This document shows positions 55,844 to 63,515 of a stretch of 64,000 nt of DNA, one piece after another. Position 1 is the first letter of the stretch. The number at the start of each line of letters is the position of its first letter. Made by a program: the position numbers and the translations under genes. The notes beneath the pieces are model-generated. The model worked only from the letters and a program-made list of their open reading frames with translations. It did no database searches and was not told the DNA's origin. The stretch lies in assembly GCF_000714715.1 (NCBI RefSeq), contig NZ_JMFO01000009.1:46375-110374 (forward strand), read 5' to 3'. Source of the stretch: Candidatus Magnetobacterium casense. Lineage in GTDB: Bacteria > Nitrospirota > Thermodesulfovibrionia > Thermodesulfovibrionales > Magnetobacteriaceae.

Positions 55844-57247
55844 ATGGAATGCGAGAATTGTAATCATAATTTTGCTGACACAGCAAAGTTTTGCCCGAAA
55901 TGTGGAACAAAGGCAAAAAATCAAGTCGCAGGCGATGCCGGAATTAAGAAATGCCCAAATTGCGGCGCTGAAAATCCTCTGTCTGCAAAATTCTGCAAAG
56001 TAGACGGATATAATTTTCAGCAGACTACGGAAAAGTCTAAAGCATCCAATGCAGAGGCTGAAAAGCCCTCTGAAATTTTTTGTCCGAAGTGCGGTACGGC
56101 TTATGATATTGGTGTCAAGTTCTGCAAGAGTGACGGTACAAGACTTCAGAGAGACGGTGATACGATAAGGCAAACCACAACTCCCAAGAATGGCAAGAAA
56201 ACAGAAATTCCTAAAACATACAAGACAAGTGGCAGCAAGACAAGGATTATAGTTGTCTCGGCTGTATTGGTTTTTCTTATTCTTAATGCAGCGGTGAGCT
56301 ATCTTTATCTTTCCGGCTATATTGGGAGTAGGCCGGAGGAACTTGTTACCAGGATAAATGACGAATTAAAGGGGAAGGGGCTAAGTGTTTCTTGCGAAAT
56401 CGACGAGCAATGGAATGCCACATTGAAAGGGACTGCACGAAATGCGTCTGACAAAGAATTGGCGAAGGTCATTGTCAGCATGCACGAGAAAGTTAAGGAC
56501 TTGAAAGATGATATCCGTATACTGCCGTCTCCGTCTGAAGTCAAGGTTGCCATTGACGGTGCCCTGCGTGCGGGAGGAATAAGGGACATTTATGCAGATG
56601 TAGACAATAACCTGACAGCCACGCTTCAGGGTGTTACAAGCAACAAAAACGACAAAGACAACGCAATGGAGATTGCAGCAAGACTAGGTAAGGCTAAAAA
56701 TATAAAAGACAATATCCGCATACTGCCGTCTCCGTCTGAAGTCAAGGTTGCCATTGACAATGCCCTGCGTGCGGGAGGAATAATGGATATTCATGCCGAT
56801 GTAGACAATAACCTGACAGCCACGCTTCAGGGTGTTACAAGCAACAACAATGAGAAAGACAACGCAATGAAGATTGCAACAGGACTTGGTACGGCTAAAA
56901 ACGTCATAGACAATATCCGACTCAAAGCTGCAGCACCAAAGGGACCGGTAACTGTGCAAAGGCCACAAGGAATAAAAACCAGGCATCATCAATCTGCTCC
57001 GTCCGATCCAGCAAAGGTGGAAGAGGATCAATATATAATGCTCGATCCGGCCAGTGTGGAAGTTGATCTCAGCAGGGCTTTGCGCAATGCCGGTATCAGA
57101 GGAATAACAGCGGAGGTTGGAGACGATCTGAGTGTTACACTGAAAGGATCAACTGGCAGTGCAGATGATAAGAACAGGGCGTTGGGTATTGCAAGATCGT
57201 TTAAAGGAGTAAGAAAAGTGCGTGACAGGATATTTGTCGTCTGGTAG
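55844..57247 (+). CDS. Triple zinc-ribbon, single-pass protein with four BON domains
   Basis: 467 residues. Three N-terminal zinc ribbons (CENCNHNFADTAKFCPKCG, CPNCGAENPLSAKFCKVDG, CPKCGTAYDIGVKFCKSDG), the last two with CxxDG instead of CxxCG, then a transmembrane segment (about 150-170) and four BON-like repeats. Units two and three are near-identical at the DNA level with a 201-bp period. BON domains bind phospholipid or anchor in the envelope. This would put the zinc ribbons in the cytosol and BON outside. Novel architecture to me. Confidence 0.82.
   Translation: MECENCNHNFADTAKFCPKCGTKAKNQVAGDAGIKKCPNCGAENPLSAKFCKVDGYNFQQTTEKSKASNAEAEKPSEIFCPKCGTAYDIGVKFCKSDGTRLQRDGDTIRQTTTPKNGKKTEIPKTYKTSGSKTRIIVVSAVLVFLILNAAVSYLYLSGYIGSRPEELVTRINDELKGKGLSVSCEIDEQWNATLKGTARNASDKELAKVIVSMHEKVKDLKDDIRILPSPSEVKVAIDGALRAGGIRDIYADVDNNLTATLQGVTSNKNDKDNAMEIAARLGKAKNIKDNIRILPSPSEVKVAIDNALRAGGIMDIHADVDNNLTATLQGVTSNNNEKDNAMKIATGLGTAKNVIDNIRLKAAAPKGPVTVQRPQGIKTRHHQSAPSDPAKVEEDQYIMLDPASVEVDLSRALRNAGIRGITAEVGDDLSVTLKGSTGSADDKNRALGIARSFKGVRKVRDRIFVVW
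56502..56903 (+). repeat. 201-bp tandem repeat inside the BON gene
   Basis: Two copies in frame (67 codons each), with ATCCG(T/C)ATACTGCCGTCTCC at 56513 and 56714. They encode one BON unit each and are more alike than the other two units, so the duplication is recent. Confidence 0.8.
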
Positions 57248-57256
57248 TCAAATATA

Positions 57257-57814
57257 ATGAAGATGGAGCAAAGTATTAAAAGAAACGTGGTAATATATTT
57301 TCTTCTTTTACTATTTTTTTTGCAGTCAGCCGGATGTGCATCGATAGGGATGGCTTTAGCAGAAAGAGTAGTAACTGTTGCCTTAGAAAAGGGCATGGCA
57401 AATTCTGAGAACAACCAGAAGGGCATCCAAACCGAAAAACAGGGAAACACAAGGGAATATGCCATACAGAGGTATGATTATAAGGGGAATCGGGATGAGA
57501 TATATACTGACCCACAGATTTTAAGTCCCGCTGTTGCAAGGCTTGGGGATACCATTAATTATAAGTTGCAGTACGCTTTGCTTGCGTCGCAGGAAAATAA
57601 GCTATTTGTCGTTTCCGAGATTGTTATACTATACAGCAGCAAAGAGACGATAGAGCTTGTTAAGAGAGAGGCTGAAAAACCACAGGGAATGCATGTCTCA
57701 ACTCTTCAGTTCACTATACCAAAGGACCTGGACCCAGGGAAATACAAGATCATCAGCACGCTCAGTTCAGGCAGCCTGAAAAAAACAGTGGAAAGTGAAT
57801 TGGTTGTCAGGTAG
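57257..57814 (+). CDS. Putative lipoprotein in the zinc-ribbon cluster
   Basis: 185 residues with a signal for lipidation (FLLLLFFLQSAGC, Cys about residue 26). The mature part has an EYAIQRYDYKGNRDEIYTDP segment and a beta-rich C-terminal half ending PGKYKIISTLSSGSLKKTVE, like an adhesion or intracellular-type Ig fold. ATG 57257 or 57263; no good ribosome binding site. Its last bases are partly repeated at 58628. Confidence 0.75.
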   Translation: MKMEQSIKRNVVIYFLLLLFFLQSAGCASIGMALAERVVTVALEKGMANSENNQKGIQTEKQGNTREYAIQRYDYKGNRDEIYTDPQILSPAVARLGDTINYKLQYALLASQENKLFVVSEIVILYSSKETIELVKREAEKPQGMHVSTLQFTIPKDLDPGKYKIISTLSSGSLKKTVESELVVR

Positions 57815-57945
57815 TAAAGGATGCAATACGCAGTGACATATTCTCAAACATAAGGAGGGATTTACAATGTTTTGTTCAAAATGTGGAACAAAGAATAACA
57901 ACGATAGCGCTTTTTGCGAAGAGTGCGGGGCAGCATGTCAAGCGC
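57789..57945 (+). repeat. Duplicated module spanning a gene junction, copy 1
   Basis: Covers the 3' end of the lipoprotein gene, the leader with GCAATACGCAGTGA and CTCAAACATAAGGAGGG, and the first 20 codons of the next gene. It matches 58628-58785 closely; the leader and first codons are nearly identical. Confidence 0.8.
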
Positions 57946-58217
57946 AAACCAGAGAATTAACGGAGTCAGACAGGAGTCGTCTAATGGCGCTACTACTGTG
58001 TATTTTTCTTGGATGGGTTGGTGCACACAGGTTCTATGCCAAGTATATCTGGACAAGTATAGCGATGGCACTTACGGTGGGTGGCTTTGGACTATGGGTG
58101 TTTTATGACATAATCATGATTGTGATAGGTAAGTTCAGGGATGCTGATGGTGCCTGCATGAAAGATTGGAATTTGAAGTTTACATCACCTGCTAATATTG
58201 CTGGGGTAGTCCTGTAG
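57867..58217 (+). CDS. Zinc-ribbon TM2 protein
   Basis: 116 residues. An N-terminal zinc ribbon (MFCSKCGTKNNNDSAFCEECG) joined to a TM2 domain (LLLCIFLGWVGAHRFYAKYI, GGFGLWVFYDIIMIVIGKF). The TM2 part is a close paralogue of the protein at 40909, and the zinc ribbon is the same as in the gene at 58711. AAGGAGGG precedes ATG 57867. Confidence 0.85.
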   Translation: MFCSKCGTKNNNDSAFCEECGAACQAQTRELTESDRSRLMALLLCIFLGWVGAHRFYAKYIWTSIAMALTVGGFGLWVFYDIIMIVIGKFRDADGACMKDWNLKFTSPANIAGVVL

Positions 58218-58710
58218 AGGTAGTGATACTATCCTTTGATGGTTTTTCCTAATCAGGCATTTAATGCTGTTTTTAAAGATGGATTCCCATTTTCGTGGGA
58301 ATGACAGGGAATGGCTTTTTTAGCTCGTCTATGTCATTCCTGCGTAAGCAGGAATCCAGAAGTGCAAAGGGCAGGTGATGTTCATTTTCATGGACTATTG
58401 AATAATGAGGGTTTAGTCTACATGCATCACTACCTCTACAGGACTACCATTGCTGGTAATGTTATTGCTATTTGTTTGTTGATAGCATTATTTTTGATAG
58501 CTGTTTTAGTTACAGCTTTTCGCAAAATGCTGATTGGAACCTGATTTTTAGAGATTAGGTGGAGGCGCGATGTGGGCTACGCTTGAAAAAAGTAACCTTC
58601 ACACCTAAGCAAATTTAGGGAGATAATGTGAAAGGTGAATTTGTTATAAGGCAGTAAGGACTTCCTGCAATACGCAGTGAAATGTTCTCAAACATAAGGA
58701 GGGATTTGCA
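58218..58710. other. Intergenic region with palindromes and a duplicated leader
   Basis: Palindromes of the ATTCC family at 58283-58305 (ATTCCCA/TGGGAAT) and 58336-58355 (ATTCCTGC/GCAGGAAT). A 40-codon frame from 58422 encodes one transmembrane segment (GNVIAICLLIALFLIAVLV) but has no ribosome binding site. 58628-58710 is the start of the duplicated module. Confidence 0.55.
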
Positions 58711-58785
58711 ATGTTTTGTTCAAAATGTGGAACAAAGAATAACAACGATAGCGCTTTTTGCGAGGAGTGCGGGGCAGCACTGTCA
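58628..58785 (+). repeat. Duplicated module spanning a gene junction, copy 2
   Basis: Matches 57789-57945. The part from the lipoprotein gene end is no longer in a gene here; the leader and ribosome binding site and the zinc-ribbon start of the next gene are well kept. Confidence 0.8.
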
Positions 58786-60210
58786 AACGCAAGACCAGAG
58801 GTTGCAGTTACTGATGGGTCAAAGAAACAAGCTGTCTTGATAATTGCTGTCTTGTTACTTGTTATGATAGTCGCTGCCGCTTCCTACATGTCACTACACT
58901 ACTATGCAGAGAAAAAAACCAAAGAAACGATAGGTAATTTTTTATTAAATAATCCAGATGTCAAACTATCTTATAAAGAATTGAATGTTTCACTGATTAG
59001 TCTGGACGTGAAACTTAAAAATGTAACGATGACGTTAGTTAAATATAACAACACATCAAGAATAGATGAAGTAGTAATACATAAATTTGATAGAAAAAAT
59101 CAAACTCCTAATTTTTTACATATTTCATTTTTAGGTGTCGAGATCAATGATGCTCTCAAGGAACAGTTACAAAAACTTGGTTACAATAATGTAAAAGTTA
59201 ATTCCGATATCCAATACGCTTATAATGAAAAGATTAAAGAGTTTTTCATTAAAATGGCGATAGAAAATAAGGAGTTACTATCATCCAGTTTAGAAATTTA
59301 TTTAGCTAACGTAGAAAAAATGCCCGATTTTAAGAACACTAAGATTTTTTCTGAATACATCTTGAAAATAATAAAATTAAAAAGCATAGAATTTACTTAT
59401 ACGGATAATTCATTATTAGAAAGGTTGATAAAAAGAGAAGGGTTAAGAGAAACCATAGCACAAGCATCAAAAGAAATCGATGAATTAGTCATACAATGTA
59501 AAAATGTTAAAGTGAAAAAATCGCTTGAATCTATAAGGGATTTTTTATTGAATCATAAGAAAATTACCATATCTATGAAACCGACAAGACCTACTACATT
59601 GTATAATTTTACCACAACGGAGTTATTATCTATATTTTTCACTGGTAGTGTTGAAAATTTTATGTTAAATATGAATATCGAGATTCAGTCTGCAATCAAT
59701 AAAACGCCAGAAAAACGCGAGATTCAGAAAGAAACAGAAAAGAATTCAAATAAAAGGTTAAGCGGAAATTTAAGATATAAGATTTTAAAAGACATAGTGG
59801 AAGACACGACTACGAGTCTTCAGTGGCCAAAAGACGGCGGAACCCCAACTGTTGAAAATTGTGTTGGTGGTGGAATGAATTGGTACAAAGCGTTTGATTA
59901 TATAAAATGCTTAAACAGTATCCGTTATCTTGGCTACACCGATTGGCATTTGCCAACTAAGGATGAGCTTCAAGGGCTTCAAGGGTTTTTGATTTCTTTA
60001 AAAGACCCAATTTTTGCTAACGTTCAGTTTAACGGCTACTGGTCATCTACTACCGACGACAGCAATAAATCCGGTACATGGGCGTGGATCGCTGGTGGAG
60101 GCGACTCTGACTGGACATCCAGCGACGTTGTCGACGTAGGCGATAGTGGCTTTGGCACTGGTATTAAGTCCGGTAGTAATTATGTTTGGCCAGTTCGTGC
60201 CCTACGGTAG
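58711..60210 (+). CDS. Zinc-ribbon single-pass protein with C-terminal DUF1566 (Lcl) domain
   Basis: 499 residues. N-terminal zinc ribbon identical to that at 57867, a transmembrane segment (VLIIAVLLLVMIVAAASYMS), a long AT-rich Lys/Ile/Asn-rich middle (about 80-340), and a DUF1566/Lcl domain at the end (TDWHLPTKDELQGL, GYWSSTTDDSN, VWPVRAL). This domain is common in secreted and surface proteins. The middle has base use (much A and T) unlike the rest of the window, so it may be of outside origin. Confidence 0.85.
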   Translation: MFCSKCGTKNNNDSAFCEECGAALSNARPEVAVTDGSKKQAVLIIAVLLLVMIVAAASYMSLHYYAEKKTKETIGNFLLNNPDVKLSYKELNVSLISLDVKLKNVTMTLVKYNNTSRIDEVVIHKFDRKNQTPNFLHISFLGVEINDALKEQLQKLGYNNVKVNSDIQYAYNEKIKEFFIKMAIENKELLSSSLEIYLANVEKMPDFKNTKIFSEYILKIIKLKSIEFTYTDNSLLERLIKREGLRETIAQASKEIDELVIQCKNVKVKKSLESIRDFLLNHKKITISMKPTRPTTLYNFTTTELLSIFFTGSVENFMLNMNIEIQSAINKTPEKREIQKETEKNSNKRLSGNLRYKILKDIVEDTTTSLQWPKDGGTPTVENCVGGGMNWYKAFDYIKCLNSIRYLGYTDWHLPTKDELQGLQGFLISLKDPIFANVQFNGYWSSTTDDSNKSGTWAWIAGGGDSDWTSSDVVDVGDSGFGTGIKSGSNYVWPVRALR

Positions 60211-60228
60211 GTCATTTTGATTCTTGGG

Positions 60229-60330
60229 GTATCCTCTTAAAAAGTATGGTAAAATGGGGTCAAGGGACTTCTTTGTGGCCCCTTTCTTTCTTGCTTTAAA
60301 GTATCGTACCATGAAATATAAAGAGGATAC
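60229..60330. mobile_element. 102-bp MITE-like element with 8-bp target duplication
   Basis: GTATCCTCTT at 60229-60238 and AAGAGGATAC at 60321-60330 are perfect 10-bp inverted ends. TTCTTGGG flanks both sides (60221-60228 and 60331-60338), a target-site duplication. The outer parts match R2 (46638), and the inside holds a short R1 segment (GGGGTCAAGGGACTTCTT). No coding capacity. Confidence 0.8.
60254..60290 (+). repeat. Short R1 repeat inside the 102-bp element
   Basis: AATGGGGTCAAGGGACTTC and the CCCCTTTCTTTCTTG tail match the two ends of R1; the GC-rich core is deleted. Confidence 0.65.
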
Positions 60331-60434
60331 TTCTTGGGTATGATTGCATATTTATTGGAAACCTGTTTTGTAAAGAAGATGATAAAAGGCTCAGATACTC
60401 TAACTTTTTTCTCTTGTCTCGTATATAATTACTT

Positions 60435-61514
60435 ATGGGCAGGCACTTAACAGCGATGTCAGACAAAGGTCGTCGCTTGGCTATATCCGCTATCTCTTTG
60501 GCAGTTATACTGTTATTGATCCTTCTGTACGTGTTTCTTCACGGTGAGCGCGGAACTAAGGTGTACAAGGGGTCCAGGATAGCGATGGATACCATCATAA
60601 CGCTCACGGTGGTATCGGAATCCAGGCGTGAGGCCAACGCGGCCATTGAGGCTGGATTTAAGGAGGTGGAGCGACTGGAGGGGTTGTTTAGCATGTTTCT
60701 GCCACAGAGCGAGGTCTCTCGCATCAACGACAATTCTGGTGTCAAGGCGGTGGAGGTCTCAGAGGACACCTACGAGTTGATCAAAAAGGCGGTTGAGATT
60801 GCGACACTCTCCGGTGGGGCATTTGATCCCACAATAGGTCCTGTATCGAGGCTGTGGGACTTTCAAAAGCACCTCAGACCCACTGACGAACAGGTACGAT
60901 CAAATCTGCCGCTGGTAGATTACCGCGACATTGTCCTTGATGATGCCTCACGCTCTGTGATGTTGCGTCGCAGGGGGATGGTGTTGGACACTGGCGCCAT
61001 TGCAAAGGGTTATACGGCAGACAGGGTAGTGGAGGTGTTGAAGGCGCATGGAATGCAGGGTGGTATTGCGGCCATTGCCGGAGACATCAAGACCTTCGGG
61101 GACAAGCCCGATGGTTCCGGCTGGCACGTCGGGATCAGAAGACCACGGGATGGGGCAAATGTGGAGCCAACCTCAGAGCACTCCGGGCTTGCCGGGGTAT
61201 TGACACTCAGGGGGGAGGCCGTATCGACCTCGGGTGACTATGAGCGTTTCTTCATGGAAGGTGGTGTGCGTTATCATCACCTGCTGGAGCCTTCAACGGG
61301 TTATCCGGCCAGGGATTTCCAGAGTGTCACCGTGGTCAACCCCCAGGGCTGGCTCACAGACTCTCTGTCAACAGCCATCTTTGTCATGGGCAGGGACAAG
61401 GGGATGGCACTTGCGCACAAACTCAACCTCAAGGTATATGTGGTCTACAGCGATGCCACAACCTATATAAGTGACAACCTCAAGGACGCCTTTGAGTCTA
61501 AGGCTGGGCATTAA
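60435..61514 (+). CDS. apbE: FAD:protein FMN transferase
   Basis: 359 residues with one N-terminal transmembrane segment or signal (LAISAISLAVILLLILLYVF). ApbE moves FMN to Thr residues of redox proteins outside the membrane, for example in Rnf or Nqr. Motifs: MDTIITLTVV, GGAFDPTIGPVSRLWDF, LDTGAIAKGYTADRVVE, AIAGDIKTFG and the HLLEPSTGYPARD block. TATAAT at 60424-60429 is so near the ATG that the start may be leaderless or at ATG 60456. No Rnf or Nqr gene is in the window. Confidence 0.94.
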   Translation: MGRHLTAMSDKGRRLAISAISLAVILLLILLYVFLHGERGTKVYKGSRIAMDTIITLTVVSESRREANAAIEAGFKEVERLEGLFSMFLPQSEVSRINDNSGVKAVEVSEDTYELIKKAVEIATLSGGAFDPTIGPVSRLWDFQKHLRPTDEQVRSNLPLVDYRDIVLDDASRSVMLRRRGMVLDTGAIAKGYTADRVVEVLKAHGMQGGIAAIAGDIKTFGDKPDGSGWHVGIRRPRDGANVEPTSEHSGLAGVLTLRGEAVSTSGDYERFFMEGGVRYHHLLEPSTGYPARDFQSVTVVNPQGWLTDSLSTAIFVMGRDKGMALAHKLNLKVYVVYSDATTYISDNLKDAFESKAGH

Positions 61515-61527
61515 AGCAAGTTCAGGG

Positions 61528-62429
61528 GCGGAGTCGCTTCCCGGCACTCCATAGAGTTCATTCAATCATGAGGCAATTTGCCCTGTTGACAGGGACAGTC
61601 AGTGGGTGTTATTATACAGTCATGCACCAGAAGTTTGACATAGCATTGAAGGACATCATTAAAGATGTGCCGGGGACGTTTTTGAAGTTGCTGACGGGGT
61701 ATGAGACGGGCAAATTCATCGACGTTCAATTCCCTGATATTCAGTTGAGGGAGGCCGATATCGTAATTGAAGCGCCCGATGGTGAGATAATCCATATAGA
61801 GATACAATCGACAAATGATGCCATAATGCTAGAGCGTATGTATCTCTATTCTGCGTTTATATACAATCAGCACAAGAGGTTACCGATACAAATTGTCTTG
61901 TATGTTGGTAACAAGCCGCTGAACATGAAACATAGCATGGGGGCTGGATTAATCAATTATGCCTACAGATTGATAGATATACGCAATTTTGACGGTGATC
62001 CGCTAATTGACAGCAATGACCCCAATGATAACGTGTTGGCTATTCTGTGCAAAACCAAAGATACAGATGCCACCATCAGGAGGGTTCTTGCCAAGTTTTC
62101 CCTGCTGTCGCCCAGGGAAATGGAGAACTATATCAGAAAGTTGCTATATCTTGCTGGGTTGGGAAATTTGGCCTATAAAGTAAAACAGGAGGTACTGAAC
62201 ATGCCGATAACAATTGATCTGGACGAGTACGAAATCTTTAAGGATGTCTTCGTAAAGGGTGAACTCAAAGGCAGGATGGAAGGCAGACTGGAAGGCAGGA
62301 TGGAAGGCAGGATGGAAGGCAGACTGGAAGGTAGACTGGAAGGTAGACAAGAAGGCAGACTGGAAGGTGCACTCAAAGGGATAGAAGGTATGCTTGAAAT
62401 CAAGTATGGCCCTGAGGGGCTTGAACTTA
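61528..62429 (+). repeat. Tandem duplication, copy 1 (Rpn gene and its leader)
   Basis: Starts GCGGAGTCGCTTCCCGGCAC and covers the leader and most of the Rpn gene. Copy 2 is at 62612-63501, offset 1084 bases, 12 bases shorter. They differ at scattered sites only. Confidence 0.9.
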
Positions 62430-62542
62430 TGGAGATGGTCAGAGGTATTGATAAGATAGACAGACTTGATGAGTTCAGGGAGCATATCAAGCAATCTGCT
62501 TCGGTAGCCCAGTTGAGATTGTACCTGCAGGGCAATGGCTGA
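61568..62542 (+). CDS. Rpn-type PD-(D/E)XK nuclease, complete copy
   Basis: 324 residues. Rpn family (recombination-promoting nuclease/putative transposase, PDDEXK_2): FLKLLTGYETGKFIDVQFPD, READIVIEAPDGEIIHIEIQ with the catalytic Asp and ExQ, then ERMYLYSAFIYNQHKRLPI. Towards the end nine units of GR(M/L/Q)EG-type (KGRMEGRLEGRMEG) make a charged spacer; each is 12 bases. It is 54 bases after apbE and is followed by a truncated tandem copy. Confidence 0.88.
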   Translation: MRQFALLTGTVSGCYYTVMHQKFDIALKDIIKDVPGTFLKLLTGYETGKFIDVQFPDIQLREADIVIEAPDGEIIHIEIQSTNDAIMLERMYLYSAFIYNQHKRLPIQIVLYVGNKPLNMKHSMGAGLINYAYRLIDIRNFDGDPLIDSNDPNDNVLAILCKTKDTDATIRRVLAKFSLLSPREMENYIRKLLYLAGLGNLAYKVKQEVLNMPITIDLDEYEIFKDVFVKGELKGRMEGRLEGRMEGRMEGRLEGRLEGRQEGRLEGALKGIEGMLEIKYGPEGLELMEMVRGIDKIDRLDEFREHIKQSASVAQLRLYLQGNG

Positions 62543-62611
62543 ATTGAGTTTTAGCTGATTGCCCCCCTCGTTGACATTCTCCCACCTCACCTGAAGGGCT
62601 TTTGCAAAGAA

Positions 62612-63501
62612 GCGGAGTCGCTTCCCGGCACTCCATAGAGTTCATTCAAGAATGAGGCAATTTGCCCTGTTGACAGGGACAGCCAGTGGGTGTTATTATA
62701 CAGTCATGCACCAGAAGTTTGACATAGCATTGAAGGACATCATTAAAGATGTACCAGGGACGTTTTTGAAGTTGCTGACGGGGTATGAGACGGGTAAATT
62801 CATCGATGTTCAATTCCCTGATATTCAGTTAAGGGAGGCCGATATCGTAATTGAGGCACCCGATGGTGAGCTAATCCATATAGAGATACAATCGACAAAT
62901 GATGCCATGATGTTAGAGCGCATGTATCTCTATTCTGCGTTTATATACAACCAACACAAGAGGTTGCCGATACAAATTGTTTTATATATTGGTAACAAGC
63001 CGCTAAACATGACACATAGCATGGGGGCTGGATTAATCAATTATGCCTACAGATTGATAGACATACGCAATTTTGACGGTGACCCGCTCATTGACAGCAA
63101 TAACCCCAATGATAACGTGTCAGCGATTCTGTGCAAAACCAAAGATGCAGATGTCACCATCAGGAGGATTCTTGCCAAGTTTTCCCTGCTGTCGCCCAGG
63201 GAAATGGAGAACTATATCAGAAAGTTGCTATATCTTGCGGGGTTAGGAAATTTGGCCTATAAAGTAAAACAGGAGGTACTGAACATGCCTATAACAATTG
63301 ATCTGGATGAATACGAAATCTTTAAGGATGTCTTCGTAAAGGGTGAACTCAAAGGCAGGATGGAAGGCATACTGGAAGGCAGGATGGAAGGCATACTGGA
63401 AGGTAGACTGGAAGGTAGACAAGAAGGTAGGCTGGAAGGTGAACTCAAAGGGATAGAAGGTATGCTTGAAATCAAGTATGGCCCTGAGGGGCTTGAACTT
63501 A
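62612..63501 (+). repeat. Tandem duplication, copy 2, ending at an IS boundary
   Basis: Identity with copy 1 ends sharply after CTTGAACTTA at 63501, where the IS sequence begins. Confidence 0.88.
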
Positions 63502-63515
63502 GTAACTGTCCATAA
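62652..63515 (+). pseudogene. Rpn-type nuclease truncated by an insertion
   Basis: Same as the gene at 61568 up to GPEGLEL, then the frame enters the IS and stops after SNCP. About 40 C-terminal residues are lost. It has eight GRxEG-type units instead of nine. The nuclease core is intact (EADIVIEAPDGELIHIEIQ), so the protein may still fold. Confidence 0.85.

Noticed and set aside
58422..58544. 40-codon single-transmembrane frame
   Set aside because: Plausible hydrophobic pattern, but no ribosome binding site and it lies in repeat-rich intergenic DNA.
62266..62380. 12-bp repeats as a CRISPR or minisatellite
   Set aside because: They are in frame, without spacers, and encode the GRxEG linker of the Rpn protein.
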